This document shows, in pieces, positions 55,502 through 64,000 of a stretch of DNA of 64,000 nucleotides. The translations under genes and the position numbers were made by a program. Positions within the stretch are counted from its first letter, which is position 1. The number at the start of each line of letters is the position of its first letter. The DNA comes from Sodalis sp. CWE. GTDB taxonomy: Bacteria > Pseudomonadota > Gammaproteobacteria > Enterobacterales > Enterobacteriaceae. The stretch is from the NCBI RefSeq assembly GCF_019646055.1, contig NZ_JAESFE010000001.1:124001-188000 (forward strand), given 5' to 3'. The notes under the pieces are model-generated. The model was not told where the DNA came from. It searched no databases and saw only the letters and a program-made list of their open reading frames with translations.

Positions 55502-56152
55502 TTAACTAATGTGTTCTAAAGAACGACGGTAAACGATAAGATCTTCAACAGTTAGCACTGGCATATCATATCGTTGACCAAAAGCAACTATTTCTGAAGT
55601 ATTTGCCATAGAACCGTCTTCATTTGTTACTTCGCATAATACACCCATCGGTTTTAGACCAGCCAGTATAGCTAGATCCACTGCCGCTTCAGTATGACCG
55701 CTACGTGTCAGCACCCCTCCAGGTTGCGCTCGAAGTGGGAAAATATGTCCAGGACGATGGAGATCTGTTGGTTTAGCATTATCCTTAATAGCAGCTCGGA
55801 TTGTGGTTAATCGGTCATTAGCTGAAACCCCTGTCCCAATCCCTGAAGCGGCTTCAATTGTAATTGTAAATGCTGTCTGATAGCGGTTATTATTATTTTT
55901 CACCATCATTGGAAGTGCTAGCTGCTGACAACGTTCGGCTGTCAGACATAAACATACAATACCGCTACCATGTCGGATGGTAAGAGCCATTTGTTCAACA
56001 GTCATATTTTCTGCAGCGAAAATCATATCTCCTTCATTTTCACGACTTTTATCATCCAATACTAATACTCCTCGACAAGCGCGAAGTGCCTCTAACGCAT
56101 TTCGTACGCGTTGATATGAAGAATCATACCCGGAAAGAGACATTTGGTTCAT
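55502..56152 (-). CDS. ribB: 3,4-dihydroxy-2-butanone 4-phosphate synthase
   Basis: RibB converts ribulose 5-phosphate to the four-carbon unit of riboflavin. The 216 residues (E. coli 217) show the acidic active-site loop [13 protein letters not shown] (~36-48), [22 protein letters not shown] and [11 protein letters not shown]. There is no GTP cyclohydrolase II fusion. In E. coli an FMN riboswitch controls ribB; no such element could be recognised upstream here. Confidence 0.97.
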   Translation of the reverse strand: MNQMSLSGYDSSYQRVRNALEALRACRGVLVLDDKSRENEGDMIFAAENMTVEQMALTIRHGSGIVCLCLTAERCQQLALPMMVKNNNNRYQTAFTITIEAASGIGTGVSANDRLTTIRAAIKDNAKPTDLHRPGHIFPLRAQPGGVLTRSGHTEAAVDLAILAGLKPMGVLCEVTNEDGSMANTSEIVAFGQRYDMPVLTVEDLIVYRRSLEHIS

Positions 56153-56554
56153 GGTAAAAATACCTTGAATTTATTTTGAATTGCCATAATTAAAACCATG
56201 TTTTGAAATTAAATAAAAAAAAACAGTTAAGAAATTATAAGTTCTAGGATTTTTTTTATTACATATAATTAGATATTTGTTAAATATAAAATTGGACTAT
56301 TAGATTCTCATATGTTACAAGCTATGTTTAGATATGCTTTTAAAGCTTGTACAACTATTATTGTCTATTTTATAATTTCTGAAGCTATCTTATTTTACTG
56401 TAGTAGTTGTTCTTAACACTAAGAAAGCATACTATCATTCCATTAAAACTTGAGCAACCAATAAGTACATTTTTAAATAAAAATCTCTTTTCTACTTTAG
56501 AAAAATTGAGCGATACAATTAATTGCTATTACTATTTAGTCTGGGACATTTATA
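56153..56554. other. ribB-ubiK divergent intergenic region
   Basis: This is 402 bp of AT-rich DNA between divergent genes, so it should hold two promoters. I looked on the minus strand for the conserved GC-rich cores of an FMN (RFN) riboswitch and found none. Confidence 0.5.
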
Positions 56555-56854
56555 ATGATTGATCCAAAAAAGTTTGAACAATTCGCTCGATATATGCAAG
56601 ATTCTTTGCCAAAGTTCCTGCGATACTTGGGAAATGATATAGAAAAAAAAATACATCAAATACTAAAGCATCGATTTAATTGCATGGATTTTGTTAGTCG
56701 TGAAGAATTCGATGTACAAACACGTATCTTATTACATGTTAGAAAAGAATTAAATCGGCTGGAAAGTCGTTTAAATATTATAGAAAAAACGTTAGAAAAA
56801 AAATTGATTACTGATCCTTCCGCGGCTCATTCTGCTAAAGATAACGCTAATTAG
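56555..56854 (+). CDS. ubiK: Ubiquinone biosynthesis accessory factor UbiK
   Basis: UbiK (YqiC) is a small coiled-coil protein that helps the Ubi complex in aerobic ubiquinone synthesis, binding UbiJ and lipids. The 99 residues begin MIDPKKFEQFARYMQDSLPK and end with the conserved helix SREEFDVQTRILLHVRKELN followed by a coiled coil to ~85, matching the BMFP family. It is divergent from ribB and upstream of hldE, as in E. coli. With ispB it suggests that ubiquinone-8 is made. Confidence 0.92.
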   Translation: MIDPKKFEQFARYMQDSLPKFLRYLGNDIEKKIHQILKHRFNCMDFVSREEFDVQTRILLHVRKELNRLESRLNIIEKTLEKKLITDPSAAHSAKDNAN

Positions 56855-57188
56855 CAAATAGAAATTTTATTTGGATATCATCTTTACCATGAAAGTTGAT
56901 ATATGAATATAGACACAGTCGAATCCTTTATTACTAAATAAAGTTATTCTTTACAGATTTCTATTTTTATTTTCTAACTTATCGAAAATGCTATCTAACT
57001 AGTTTTTTGATGTTAAAACAAAGCATTTTAGAAACTAAACAAATTTCTCCTCTTAAAAAGAGGATATCTCCTTAAAGGAAACTGTTCTTGTTTTAAGATT
57101 TTATGTTACTAAACAATAGTAAAAATCTAATTAATTATGAGTATTATTGTATGTTTAACAGATTTTATATTTGTATAAATTTAAAATG
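56855..57188. other. Gap between convergent ubiK and hldE
   Basis: There is no gene in these 334 bp. A 7-bp perfect stem with 3-base loop, TCCTCTT/AAGAGGA at 57048-57064, lies between the two convergent genes and may serve as a terminator for either. Confidence 0.5.
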
Positions 57189-58628
57189 TTACTCTCCATT
57201 CCTTTGCTTAAGGATAGTATCTATGATTTTGCTAGTAGAGAAGCCTTCATTGAATTCTAACATTAATACACGTCCACCATTACGCCAAACTTCTTTATAA
57301 CCGGCAATTTGATTTGGATAATAATCACCTCCTTTAACTAGTATATCTGGCAATATGTCAGTGATTAGCCGATAAGGCGTATCCTCATTAAAAGAAACTA
57401 CCCAATCCACTGCTTCTAGCGCTGCTAAAACTGTCATACGTTGCATTAAAGGATTTATTGGTCTAGTTTTTCCCTTTAATCTTTTAGTAGATTCATCACT
57501 GTTTATAGCTACGATAAGTCGATCACCTAATTGACGTGCATTAGAAAGATAATTAATATGGCCTATGTGCAACAAATCAAAAATACCATTAGTCATGACT
57601 ATCTTTCCACCTTGTTTACGTACTAAGTTTACTTCTTTTTTTAGTTCATCTTCAGTTACAATGCCAAATTTTATTTCAGCGCATCCGCAAACAAAATTTT
57701 TTAGATCAACAGGTTTAGCAATAGAGGTTCCTAGTTTGCCAACTACCATACCTGCTGCAGCATTAGCTAAAAAGCAAGATTCTTCTAAATTACTACCTGT
57801 TGCTAATGTTGCAGCCAGCACACCAATTACCGTATCTCCAGCTCCTGTAGTATCATAAATTCTTCTTGCTTGTGTAGGTAGTTGCAATGGTTCTTTATCG
57901 GACTGTAGCAAAATCATACCTTTTTCCGATCGAGTAATTAGTAATGCTGATATATGATAATCAGTAATCATCTCCATGCCTCGCTTAATTAATGTTTTTT
58001 CATTTTTACAATTACCTACTACTGCTTCAAATTCAGACAAATTAGGAGTAAGAACTGTTGCCCCTTGATAATGGCTAAAATTTGTCCCTTTAGGATCAAC
58101 AAGTACTGGTACATTAGCTGAACGTGCCAATGCGATTATTTCTTCGTGTACGCAGGTTAAAGACCCTTTAGCATAATCGGATAGCACTAACACATTTACT
58201 TGTGGTAACGTAAGTCGAACTCGTTCCACTATAAGTTTTAGATCGATATTTTTAAAATTCTGCTCAAGATCAAGGCGAATTAGTTGTTGGTTACGAGAAA
58301 ATATCCGCAACTTAATAATAGTAGGATTATTTTCGTTAATGATGAAATTACAAGTCACATTTGCTTTACTAAGTTTTTCTTTAAGAATGCGGGCAGCTTC
58401 ATCAATACCAACAAGTCCAATTAAATGTGAATGACCGCCAAGAATGGCAACATTCATTGCAACATTTGCAGCACCGCCAGGTCGATCTTCAATAGTTTCT
58501 ATTTTTACAACAGGCACTGGCGCCTCTGGAGAGATACGATTAGTAGGTCCGTACCAGTATCTATCTAACATTATATCTCCTACGATTAATACATCTGCTT
58601 GACGAAAATCGGGTAAAGTTGCCGTCAT
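57189..58628 (-). CDS. hldE: Bifunctional heptose 7-phosphate kinase / heptose 1-phosphate adenylyltransferase
   Basis: HldE carries out two steps of ADP-L-glycero-D-manno-heptose synthesis for LPS inner core. The 479 residues (E. coli 477) have an N-terminal ribokinase-type domain (~1-320; [29 protein letters not shown]). The C-terminal nucleotidyltransferase domain (~340-475) has the motif [11 protein letters not shown]. Presence of this enzyme implies a heptose-containing LPS core, in contrast to symbionts such as Buchnera that have lost LPS. glnE, upstream in E. coli, is gone. Confidence 0.97.
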   Translation of the reverse strand: MTATLPDFRQADVLIVGDIMLDRYWYGPTNRISPEAPVPVVKIETIEDRPGGAANVAMNVAILGGHSHLIGLVGIDEAARILKEKLSKANVTCNFIINENNPTIIKLRIFSRNQQLIRLDLEQNFKNIDLKLIVERVRLTLPQVNVLVLSDYAKGSLTCVHEEIIALARSANVPVLVDPKGTNFSHYQGATVLTPNLSEFEAVVGNCKNEKTLIKRGMEMITDYHISALLITRSEKGMILLQSDKEPLQLPTQARRIYDTTGAGDTVIGVLAATLATGSNLEESCFLANAAAGMVVGKLGTSIAKPVDLKNFVCGCAEIKFGIVTEDELKKEVNLVRKQGGKIVMTNGIFDLLHIGHINYLSNARQLGDRLIVAINSDESTKRLKGKTRPINPLMQRMTVLAALEAVDWVVSFNEDTPYRLITDILPDILVKGGDYYPNQIAGYKEVWRNGGRVLMLEFNEGFSTSKIIDTILKQRNGE

Positions 58629-59591
58629 TTAACTTACTCCTAAAAAGAGATGCTATGTTTTACGGAAAGAGCTACTATCTTATCGGTTAAGATATCTGTT
58701 GATAAATCGAGTAAATCTCCTTTCTAAAAAAGGAAAGAAGTAGTTATTCGCCCCTAACCAAATTGTTTCCATTCATTAAAGTATCATAATAAACATAATG
58801 CTTAAACTCAGCCATTTATATTCCGCTAAACTAAAGTTATTAGATTAAATTGTTGCTATATGTATACCCAAAAATAGATAAGATTTTTATATAACTAATT
58901 TAATTAACGATAAGTTATTAGCAAGTTTAAAATAAGTGATACATGACGGTTTTTTGAGACATATCAGATTTAAAATCTAACTCCACTGGAAAGTGCACTT
59001 TCTTGGAGCAAAATATTGTAGTTATAACTATTGATTAATAATTTCTTTAGTTGTATGAAATTTCAGTGTGAAAAAGTCCATTCAAACTGTTTAGTTTTTC
59101 AAAATATTAATTATCACAGTGGTTTATTACTTTAATTACAGCTATTAATCTGGCGCTTAGAAAGCTTTCTATCTTTGTACAGTGAACCATTTGAAATAAG
59201 TGATATGTAGTGCAAATATTGAATGTAATCCACGCTATAAAACAAATTATTTTAAGTACGAGCCTAGCTAATACTTAGAAAACATATAAATCACGTCTAT
59301 TTTGGAAGAAATATTACTCGAAATTAAATTTTCGACAGAATTATTATCAATATTCAATCTAAAAAAGACTGTAACTTTATTACTAATTTTTTTAAGATTA
59401 GAAAGAAGCAACTTAATTTTATAAGATGTTAATTACATTAATAAAAATTACTAAAGCCTTATAGGTGATAAGTATCGCTAAAAACTGACCAAGTCATCCC
59501 TTTCTAAGATTGGAAGCAAGTAATCTGTTAGACGCAATTATGATTTCTTTTAAATTAAAAGATAAACCTTAATTCTGAGAGAGAAATAATT
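58629..59591. other. Gap between hldE and cca (glnE, ygiF lost)
   Basis: These 963 bp lie between divergent genes and contain no readable gene on either strand. The only structure is a small stem TCCTTT/AAAGGA at 58718-58734. Confidence 0.55.
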
Positions 59592-60842
59592 ATGAAAAAG
59601 TACCTGGTAGGCGGTGCTGTACGCGACAGTTTATTGCATCTTCCTGTCTATGAACGAGACTGGGTTGTAGTTGGTACAACTCCACAAGAAATGGAAACAC
59701 AAGGCTACCAGCGAGTAGGTAAAATTTTTCCTGTTTTTTTGCATCCTAAAAATCATGAGGAATATGCACTAGCCAGAACAGAGCGAAAGTCTGGTCATGG
59801 ATATACTGGATTTACTTGTTGTTTTTCACCTTCTGTTACTTTAGAAGAAGATTTGCATCGTCGAGATCTTACTATTAATGCTATGGCTCGTGACGAAGAA
59901 GGAAATCTTATTGATCCTTATCAAGGAAAGGAGGACATCAAAAATCGTTGGCTACGCCATGTTTCCACTGCATTCGAAGAAGATCCATTACGTGTACTTC
60001 GAGTGGCACGTTTTGCCGCACGTTTTGCTCATCTAAACTTTCGCATAGCACCAGAAACCATGGTTTTGATGAACAAAATGATTCATGAATTATCACTATT
60101 ATCTCCTGAACGTATTTGGAGAGAAACAGAACGAGGACTAAAAACTAACAATCCTCAAGTTTTTTTTCAAGTTTTACGTACATGTGGCGCGTTAAAAGTG
60201 TTATTTCCAGAACTAGATGCACTATTTGGAATCCCAGCGCCAAAAAAATGGCATCCAGAAATCGACACAGGCATTCATACTATGCTGACAGTATCAACAG
60301 CAGCTAAACTAACAGAAGATACTGCAGTACGTTTCGCTGCACTTTGTCATGATTTAGGTAAAGCGCTCACTCCTAGAGAATTTTGGCCTTTCCACAGAGG
60401 ACATGGTTTGGCAGGATTAAAAATAATAAAAACAATTTGTCAACGTTTAAAAATACCAAATTCATTACGTGATCTTGCTTTAATAGTTGCTCGCTATCAT
60501 GACCGCTTAAATAACGTTAATCAACTTCACCCTAAGAAATTAATAAAACTTTTCGGCTCTATCGATGCTTGGCGACGTCCTCTACGCTTAGAACAAATAA
60601 TCCTTGCCAGCGAAGCTAATGCTCGTGGTCGTTTTGGTTTTGAGAATCACGCTTATCCACAGGCAAATTTTCTTCGTAATGCATTTTACGTAGCTAATCT
60701 AATTAGCGGAAAAGACGTAATTAAGGATGGTTTTTATGGCACCTATATTGGTGAAGAAATTAGTCGACGTCGCCAAAAATCTCTTATTATTTGGCAGAAA
60801 GAGCAAAACAAGCCACGAAGAATGTTAAGAAATTCTCGTTAA
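59592..60842 (+). CDS. cca: CCA-adding enzyme (multifunctional tRNA nucleotidyltransferase)
   Basis: Cca adds or repairs the 3' CCA of tRNAs. The 416 residues (E. coli 412) start [24 protein letters not shown], which holds the GGxVRD and DxD nucleotidyl-transfer motifs. [13 protein letters not shown], the [16 protein letters not shown] segment and an HD-type phosphohydrolase domain ([11 protein letters not shown], ~250-260) follow. It is needed here since tRNA-fMet in this window does not encode CCA. It is convergent with uppP across 124 bases. Confidence 0.97.
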   Translation: MKKYLVGGAVRDSLLHLPVYERDWVVVGTTPQEMETQGYQRVGKIFPVFLHPKNHEEYALARTERKSGHGYTGFTCCFSPSVTLEEDLHRRDLTINAMARDEEGNLIDPYQGKEDIKNRWLRHVSTAFEEDPLRVLRVARFAARFAHLNFRIAPETMVLMNKMIHELSLLSPERIWRETERGLKTNNPQVFFQVLRTCGALKVLFPELDALFGIPAPKKWHPEIDTGIHTMLTVSTAAKLTEDTAVRFAALCHDLGKALTPREFWPFHRGHGLAGLKIIKTICQRLKIPNSLRDLALIVARYHDRLNNVNQLHPKKLIKLFGSIDAWRRPLRLEQIILASEANARGRFGFENHAYPQANFLRNAFYVANLISGKDVIKDGFYGTYIGEEISRRRQKSLIIWQKEQNKPRRMLRNSR

Positions 60843-60966
60843 AAACCAAAATATATTATCTAGTGAGCTCGTGGATATAACCGTAACCTCATAATATTGT
60901 ATTCTCGCTTTCTATTTTTTGTTCTTATCCTTTCTTTAGAGTAAAAGAACTATAAATAATTTACAA

Positions 60967-61797
60967 TTAGCCGGCCAAGCTCCAGTAAATCATGGCTGCT
61001 AAAAAAAAACGATAGATAGCGAAAGGAACAAATGAAACGTGACGGATAATTCGTAGGAAAAGTTTAACAGATAATCGTGCTACCAAGAAAGCAGTAGTGA
61101 AACCAATAATGAACATCGAAAAATCTTGCCATACAAGAAACGGTAGGTTTTTGTATAAATCTACCATTGATGCACCGAGCAATGTTGGTATTGCTAAGAT
61201 AAAAGAAAATTCTGATGCAGCATAACGACTTACATTAACTATTAGTCCCCCACTAATAGTAGCACCAGAACGAGAAAAACCAGGCCAAAATGCTAAGCAC
61301 TGGAAACAACCAATAAGAAATGCCTGCAGATAAGTCAACTCATTAATATTTTCTGTACGTGATATAACTGTCAATTTAATCCATTCTCCTGCTAACAATA
61401 ACATTCCGCCAGCTATCAACGCATACATTACATAAATTGGAATATAAATAGACTTAATTTGTTCATAACATATTGATCCAACTATAACTGATGGAGTCAC
61501 TCCTAACAAAATATGATTGAAATTCAATTGGCTGCTTTTATTACATAAATGATTATATTCTAATCGATAAATTTTTTCTAAATAAGTTTTAGTAAGATTA
61601 AACAATCGTTCCCAAAACACTTTTACTATTGCTAAAATTGACCCTAATTGAACGACCGTCTCAAAAGACTTGGCTTTATTTCCCATAAAGCCAAGCAAGT
61701 TACCGACTAATATTATATGTCCTGTCGATGAAATTGGTAAGAATTCTGTTATTCCTTCCAGGATGCCAAAAATAAAAGCAATAATCGAGTCGTGCAT
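60967..61797 (-). CDS. uppP: Undecaprenyl-diphosphatase
   Basis: UppP (BacA) dephosphorylates undecaprenyl diphosphate so that the lipid carrier can be reused for peptidoglycan and other surface polymers. The 276-residue membrane protein (E. coli 273) has about eight hydrophobic helices. The catalytic motifs are GILEGITEFLPISSTGHIILV (split here as EGITEFLP and SSTGH) and FWPGFSRSGATISGG. It follows folB by 180 bases with two hairpins between. With amiB it points to a retained cell wall. Confidence 0.97.
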   Translation of the reverse strand: MHDSIIAFIFGILEGITEFLPISSTGHIILVGNLLGFMGNKAKSFETVVQLGSILAIVKVFWERLFNLTKTYLEKIYRLEYNHLCNKSSQLNFNHILLGVTPSVIVGSICYEQIKSIYIPIYVMYALIAGGMLLLAGEWIKLTVISRTENINELTYLQAFLIGCFQCLAFWPGFSRSGATISGGLIVNVSRYAASEFSFILAIPTLLGASMVDLYKNLPFLVWQDFSMFIIGFTTAFLVARLSVKLFLRIIRHVSFVPFAIYRFFLAAMIYWSLAG

Positions 61798-61895
61798 ATT
61801 ATTTTTTTAATCATGAATAATTAAAATAACTAATAAAAATCTAATCAAATCGTTTAACAAATACCACTTCCACTTTTCATTTTATATTTAAAGTC

Positions 61896-61920
61896 CCCTC
61901 CCCCTTTTTTTAAGGGAGGG
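61896..61920 (-). other. GC-rich stem between folB and uppP
   Basis: CCCTCCC and GGGAGGG pair around an A/T loop, giving a strongly purine/pyrimidine-split stem. Runs of five G are rare in this genome's gaps. It is the second of two hairpins in tandem past the folB stop codon. Confidence 0.6.
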
Positions 61921-61947
61921 TTATTTCTCATTATAACTGAGAAATAA
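61921..61947 (-). terminator. 10-bp stem-loop after folB
   Basis: TTATTTCTCA and TGAGAAATAA form a perfect 10-bp stem with a 7-base loop, about 30 bases past the folB stop. It is probably part of the folB transcript end together with the adjoining GC-rich stem. Confidence 0.55.
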
Positions 61948-61977
61948 ATTAATACATATTTTACGATATAGTCACTA

Positions 61978-62376
61978 CTATAATTTTATTTCTTCCTTTT
62001 TCCATCTTTCAATGATCACACCAACATTAGCAGCTTGCGGTATCGCGTTCGGCTTACTGATTTTTAAACGAATCCATAATAATTCGAATTGAGATATGAG
62101 ATACCCTGCTGTTTCTTCTGCAGCTCGTTCTATTAATGAGAAGTTTTTCTTAACTAAAAATGACAGTACAGAAGTAGCAACATTTTCATAATCTAGACAG
62201 TCGACAATATTATCACTACGTGCGGCTTTACGATTATCCCAACCCATTTCTAAATCAAAAATTAGTTTCTGTGATCGTGTTTTTTCCCATTCATAGACCC
62301 CTATTGTAGTCAATACAGTTAGTTGTTCAATAAATACAATATCCGTTACCTCATGATGACGTATCCTGTTGTTCAC
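61978..62376 (-). CDS. folB: Dihydroneopterin aldolase
   Basis: FolB cleaves dihydroneopterin to 6-hydroxymethyl-dihydropterin and glycolaldehyde in folate synthesis, feeding FolP. From TDIVFIEQLTVLTTIGVYEWE onward (read as two halves) it matches E. coli FolB (122 residues), ending AANVGVIIERWKKEE. The E. coli Met is replaced by Thr (ACG), so no usual start lies at that point; I use a GTG at 62376 which adds nine residues (MNNRIRHHE) and has AGAGG about 12 bases upstream. The start remains uncertain. It is divergent from plsY across 108 bases, as in E. coli. Confidence 0.92.
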   Translation of the reverse strand: MNNRIRHHEVTDIVFIEQLTVLTTIGVYEWEKTRSQKLIFDLEMGWDNRKAARSDNIVDCLDYENVATSVLSFLVKKNFSLIERAAEETAGYLISQFELLWIRLKISKPNAIPQAANVGVIIERWKKEEIKL

Positions 62377-62484
62377 TTTTGTGTTATACCTCTTTATTTT
62401 ATAATTCTTAAGATTCAGTCCTACCTATAAAAGTGCATGCATTTTCAGAGGGTAGAAAAAATAAAATGATTATTGGAGTAGTGT

Positions 62485-63114
62485 ATGATTAACGTAATCC
62501 CAATTGGGATGATTGTTTTTTCCTATTTATACGGTTCAATATCTAGTGCAATTTTAATTTGCAGGTTTATGCAACTACCCGATCCTCGTTCTGTTGGATC
62601 TAAAAATGCAGGTGCTACCAATGTAATCCGCACTGGAGGCAAATTAGTAGTAGTTATTGGAGTAGTAATTTTTGATGTCCTAAAAGGTTTTATCCCAACA
62701 TGGATAAGTTACTATATCCTTGGCTTGCAAACATTTTGGTTAAGTTTGATAGGACTAGCTTCTTGTCTCGGGCATATTTATCCAGTTTTCTTTCATTTTC
62801 ATGGAGGAAAAGGAGTCGCTACCGCCCTTGGTACTATTATTCCTATTGGTTATGATTTGTTTGGACTAATAATCGGTACTTGGTTTTCAGTTGCTTTTCT
62901 TTCTGGATACTCCTCTTTAGGAACCATTATTAGCATTATAATTGCTTTCTTTTATGTTTTTTGGACTAAACCACAGTTTATTTTTCAAGTTGGAGCGATT
63001 GCTTTTCTGGTGCTTTTATGTCACCACGAAAACATATATCGCCTCCTGAAAGGCCAAGAAAATCATTTTTGGCCTTTCAAAGGGAAATTAAAAAGTTTTA
63101 AGCAAAAAAAGTAA
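62485..63114 (+). CDS. plsY: Acyl-phosphate:glycerol-3-phosphate acyltransferase
   Basis: PlsY moves the acyl group from acyl phosphate to glycerol-3-phosphate, the first step of phospholipid synthesis. The 209-residue membrane protein (E. coli 205) has about five helices and the three motifs [12 protein letters not shown] (~37-48), [13 protein letters not shown] (~106-118) and GYSSLG (~155). It is convergent with tsaD across only 18 bases with no terminator between, so their 3' ends probably overlap as RNA. Confidence 0.97.
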   Translation: MINVIPIGMIVFSYLYGSISSAILICRFMQLPDPRSVGSKNAGATNVIRTGGKLVVVIGVVIFDVLKGFIPTWISYYILGLQTFWLSLIGLASCLGHIYPVFFHFHGGKGVATALGTIIPIGYDLFGLIIGTWFSVAFLSGYSSLGTIISIIIAFFYVFWTKPQFIFQVGAIAFLVLLCHHENIYRLLKGQENHFWPFKGKLKSFKQKK

Positions 63115-63132
63115 TTCAATATAAAAACGTAC

Positions 63133-64000
63133 TTAATCTTCCAAAGAAGAAGTAATTGAAGAAGATAAATCTTCCAGTGGCCATCGTGATCGTACTGAAA
63201 TTGTAAGATCCGTTTTAGACCAGTTTTGAATTCTTAGCATTCCCGTATAGGCAATCATTGCTCCGTTGTCTGTACAAAATTTTGGACAGGGATAAAATAC
63301 TTTTCCACCTCGCTTGCGCATCATTTCGTTCATGTTATTACGTAATGACTGATTAGCAGCTACACCACCAGCTAGTACTAGCCGATGAAAACCAGTCAAA
63401 TCAAGTGCGCGATTACACTTTATTAAAAGTGTTTCTACTATTGCTTCCTCAAACCCTCGTGCAATATCCGCACGATCTTGTTGATTTTTAATATTTGTAT
63501 TCACCATTTTACTAATGAAAGTTTTCAATCCAGAAAAACTAAATGTTAATCCTGGACGATTTATCATAGGACGAGGAAATTTATAACGGCCTGGAGCGCC
63601 ATGTTTTGCTAAATCCTCTAACAATGGCCCGCCTGGATAACTTAATCCTAATAATTTAGCAACTTTATCAAACGCTTCACCAACAGCGTCATCAACGGAC
63701 TCTCCAAGTAATTTATATTTACCAATCCCAGTTACAGCAATCAGTTGAGTATGTGCGCCAGAAATTAAAAGTGTTATGAATGGAAATTCAGGCGGATTTT
63801 TTTCTAACATTATTGACAATAAGTGCCCCTCCATATGATGGACGGCAATCGCTGGAATTTCTAAAGCATAAGCAAGTGAGCAACTAACAGTTGCTCCAAT
63901 CATTAGTGCTCCTACTAGTCCTGGTCCGGCAGTATAAGCTATTCCATCAATATCGGAAGTTTGCAAATTAGCTTCTGAAAGAGCGGCATATATAAGCGGA
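63133..64000 (-). CDS. tsaD: tRNA N6-threonylcarbamoyladenosine transferase TsaD, N-terminus outside window
   Basis: TsaD (YgjD/Gcp) transfers the threonylcarbamoyl group to A37 of tRNAs decoding ANN codons, working with TsaB, TsaC and TsaE. The frame is open to the right edge, where the reading continues upstream as [19 protein letters not shown], so about 50 N-terminal residues lie beyond base 64000. Visible are [17 protein letters not shown], the metal-binding [23 protein letters not shown] and VAANQSLR. tsaE is absent from its usual place beside amiB in this window. Confidence 0.96.
   Translation of the reverse strand, partial: PLIYAALSEANLQTSDIDGIAYTAGPGLVGALMIGATVSCSLAYALEIPAIAVHHMEGHLLSIMLEKNPPEFPFITLLISGAHTQLIAVTGIGKYKLLGESVDDAVGEAFDKVAKLLGLSYPGGPLLEDLAKHGAPGRYKFPRPMINRPGLTFSFSGLKTFISKMVNTNIKNQQDRADIARGFEEAIVETLLIKCNRALDLTGFHRLVLAGGVAANQSLRNNMNEMMRKRGGKVFYPCPKFCTDNGAMIAYTGMLRIQNWSKTDLTISVRSRWPLEDLSSSITSSLED

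Overview
This window is a piece of a small, AT-rich gammaproteobacterial chromosome of the kind found in long-term insect endosymbionts. Every confident gene is a housekeeping gene with very close Enterobacterales (E. coli-type) sequence. Genes are separated by long AT-rich gaps where E. coli has genes, and no transposon, prophage, CRISPR array or restriction system is visible. Gene content (LPS heptose synthesis, peptidoglycan amidase, aspartase, ubiquinone genes) would fit an ant symbiont such as Candidatus Blochmannia, but that name is an inference.

Layout: (1) 1-21356 is the nusA-infB-pnp/ftsH/obgE neighbourhood of E. coli. It holds the aroK 5' end, a duplicated deaD fragment, deaD, pnp, rpsO, truB, rbfA, infB, nusA, tRNA-fMet, tRNA-Leu, secG, folP, ftsH, rlmE, greA, obgE, rpmA, rplU (all minus) and ispB (plus). 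(2) 21484-53564 follows the E. coli 94-96 min region: ppa, a 3.1-kb gene desert, rpsF-priB-rpsR-rplI, rlmB, rnr, purA, hflKC, hfq, miaA, amiB, tRNA-Gly, orn, psd, mscM, epmA, efp, epmB, groSL, aspA. (3) 54096-64000 follows the 68-69 min region: plsC, ribB, ubiK, hldE, cca, uppP, folB, plsY and the truncated tsaD. Within each block the order matches E. coli with genes missing in place (nlpI, rimP, argG, glmM, yhbY, dacB, yhbE, nsrR, hflX, mutL, tsaE, rsgA, frdABCD, glnE). The block joints are rearrangement breakpoints.

How the genes work together: the window is dominated by RNA and protein production and quality control. This includes translation initiation and ribosome assembly (infB, rbfA, obgE, rpsO, rpmA, rplU), tRNA/rRNA modification (truB, miaA, rlmB, rlmE, cca, tsaD), transcription elongation (nusA, greA), RNA decay (pnp, rnr, orn, deaD, hfq) and proteostasis (groSL behind a sigma32-like promoter, ftsH with its regulators hflKC). 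The EF-P lysylation pair epmA/epmB flanks efp. Envelope genes cover phospholipid synthesis (plsY, plsC, psd), undecaprenyl-P recycling (uppP), heptose-LPS (hldE), septal amidase (amiB) and a large mechanosensitive channel (mscM). Cofactor genes are folP, folB, ribB, ispB and ubiK.

I found no convincing new multi-gene system. The strongest anomaly is a 702-bp apparently perfect direct repeat of the deaD helicase core beside aroK. Next are a family of short pyrimidine/purine hairpins in most gaps, the loss of the encoded CCA on tRNA-fMet in a window that also carries cca, and an Asp-to-Asn change in a catalytic motif of IspB.
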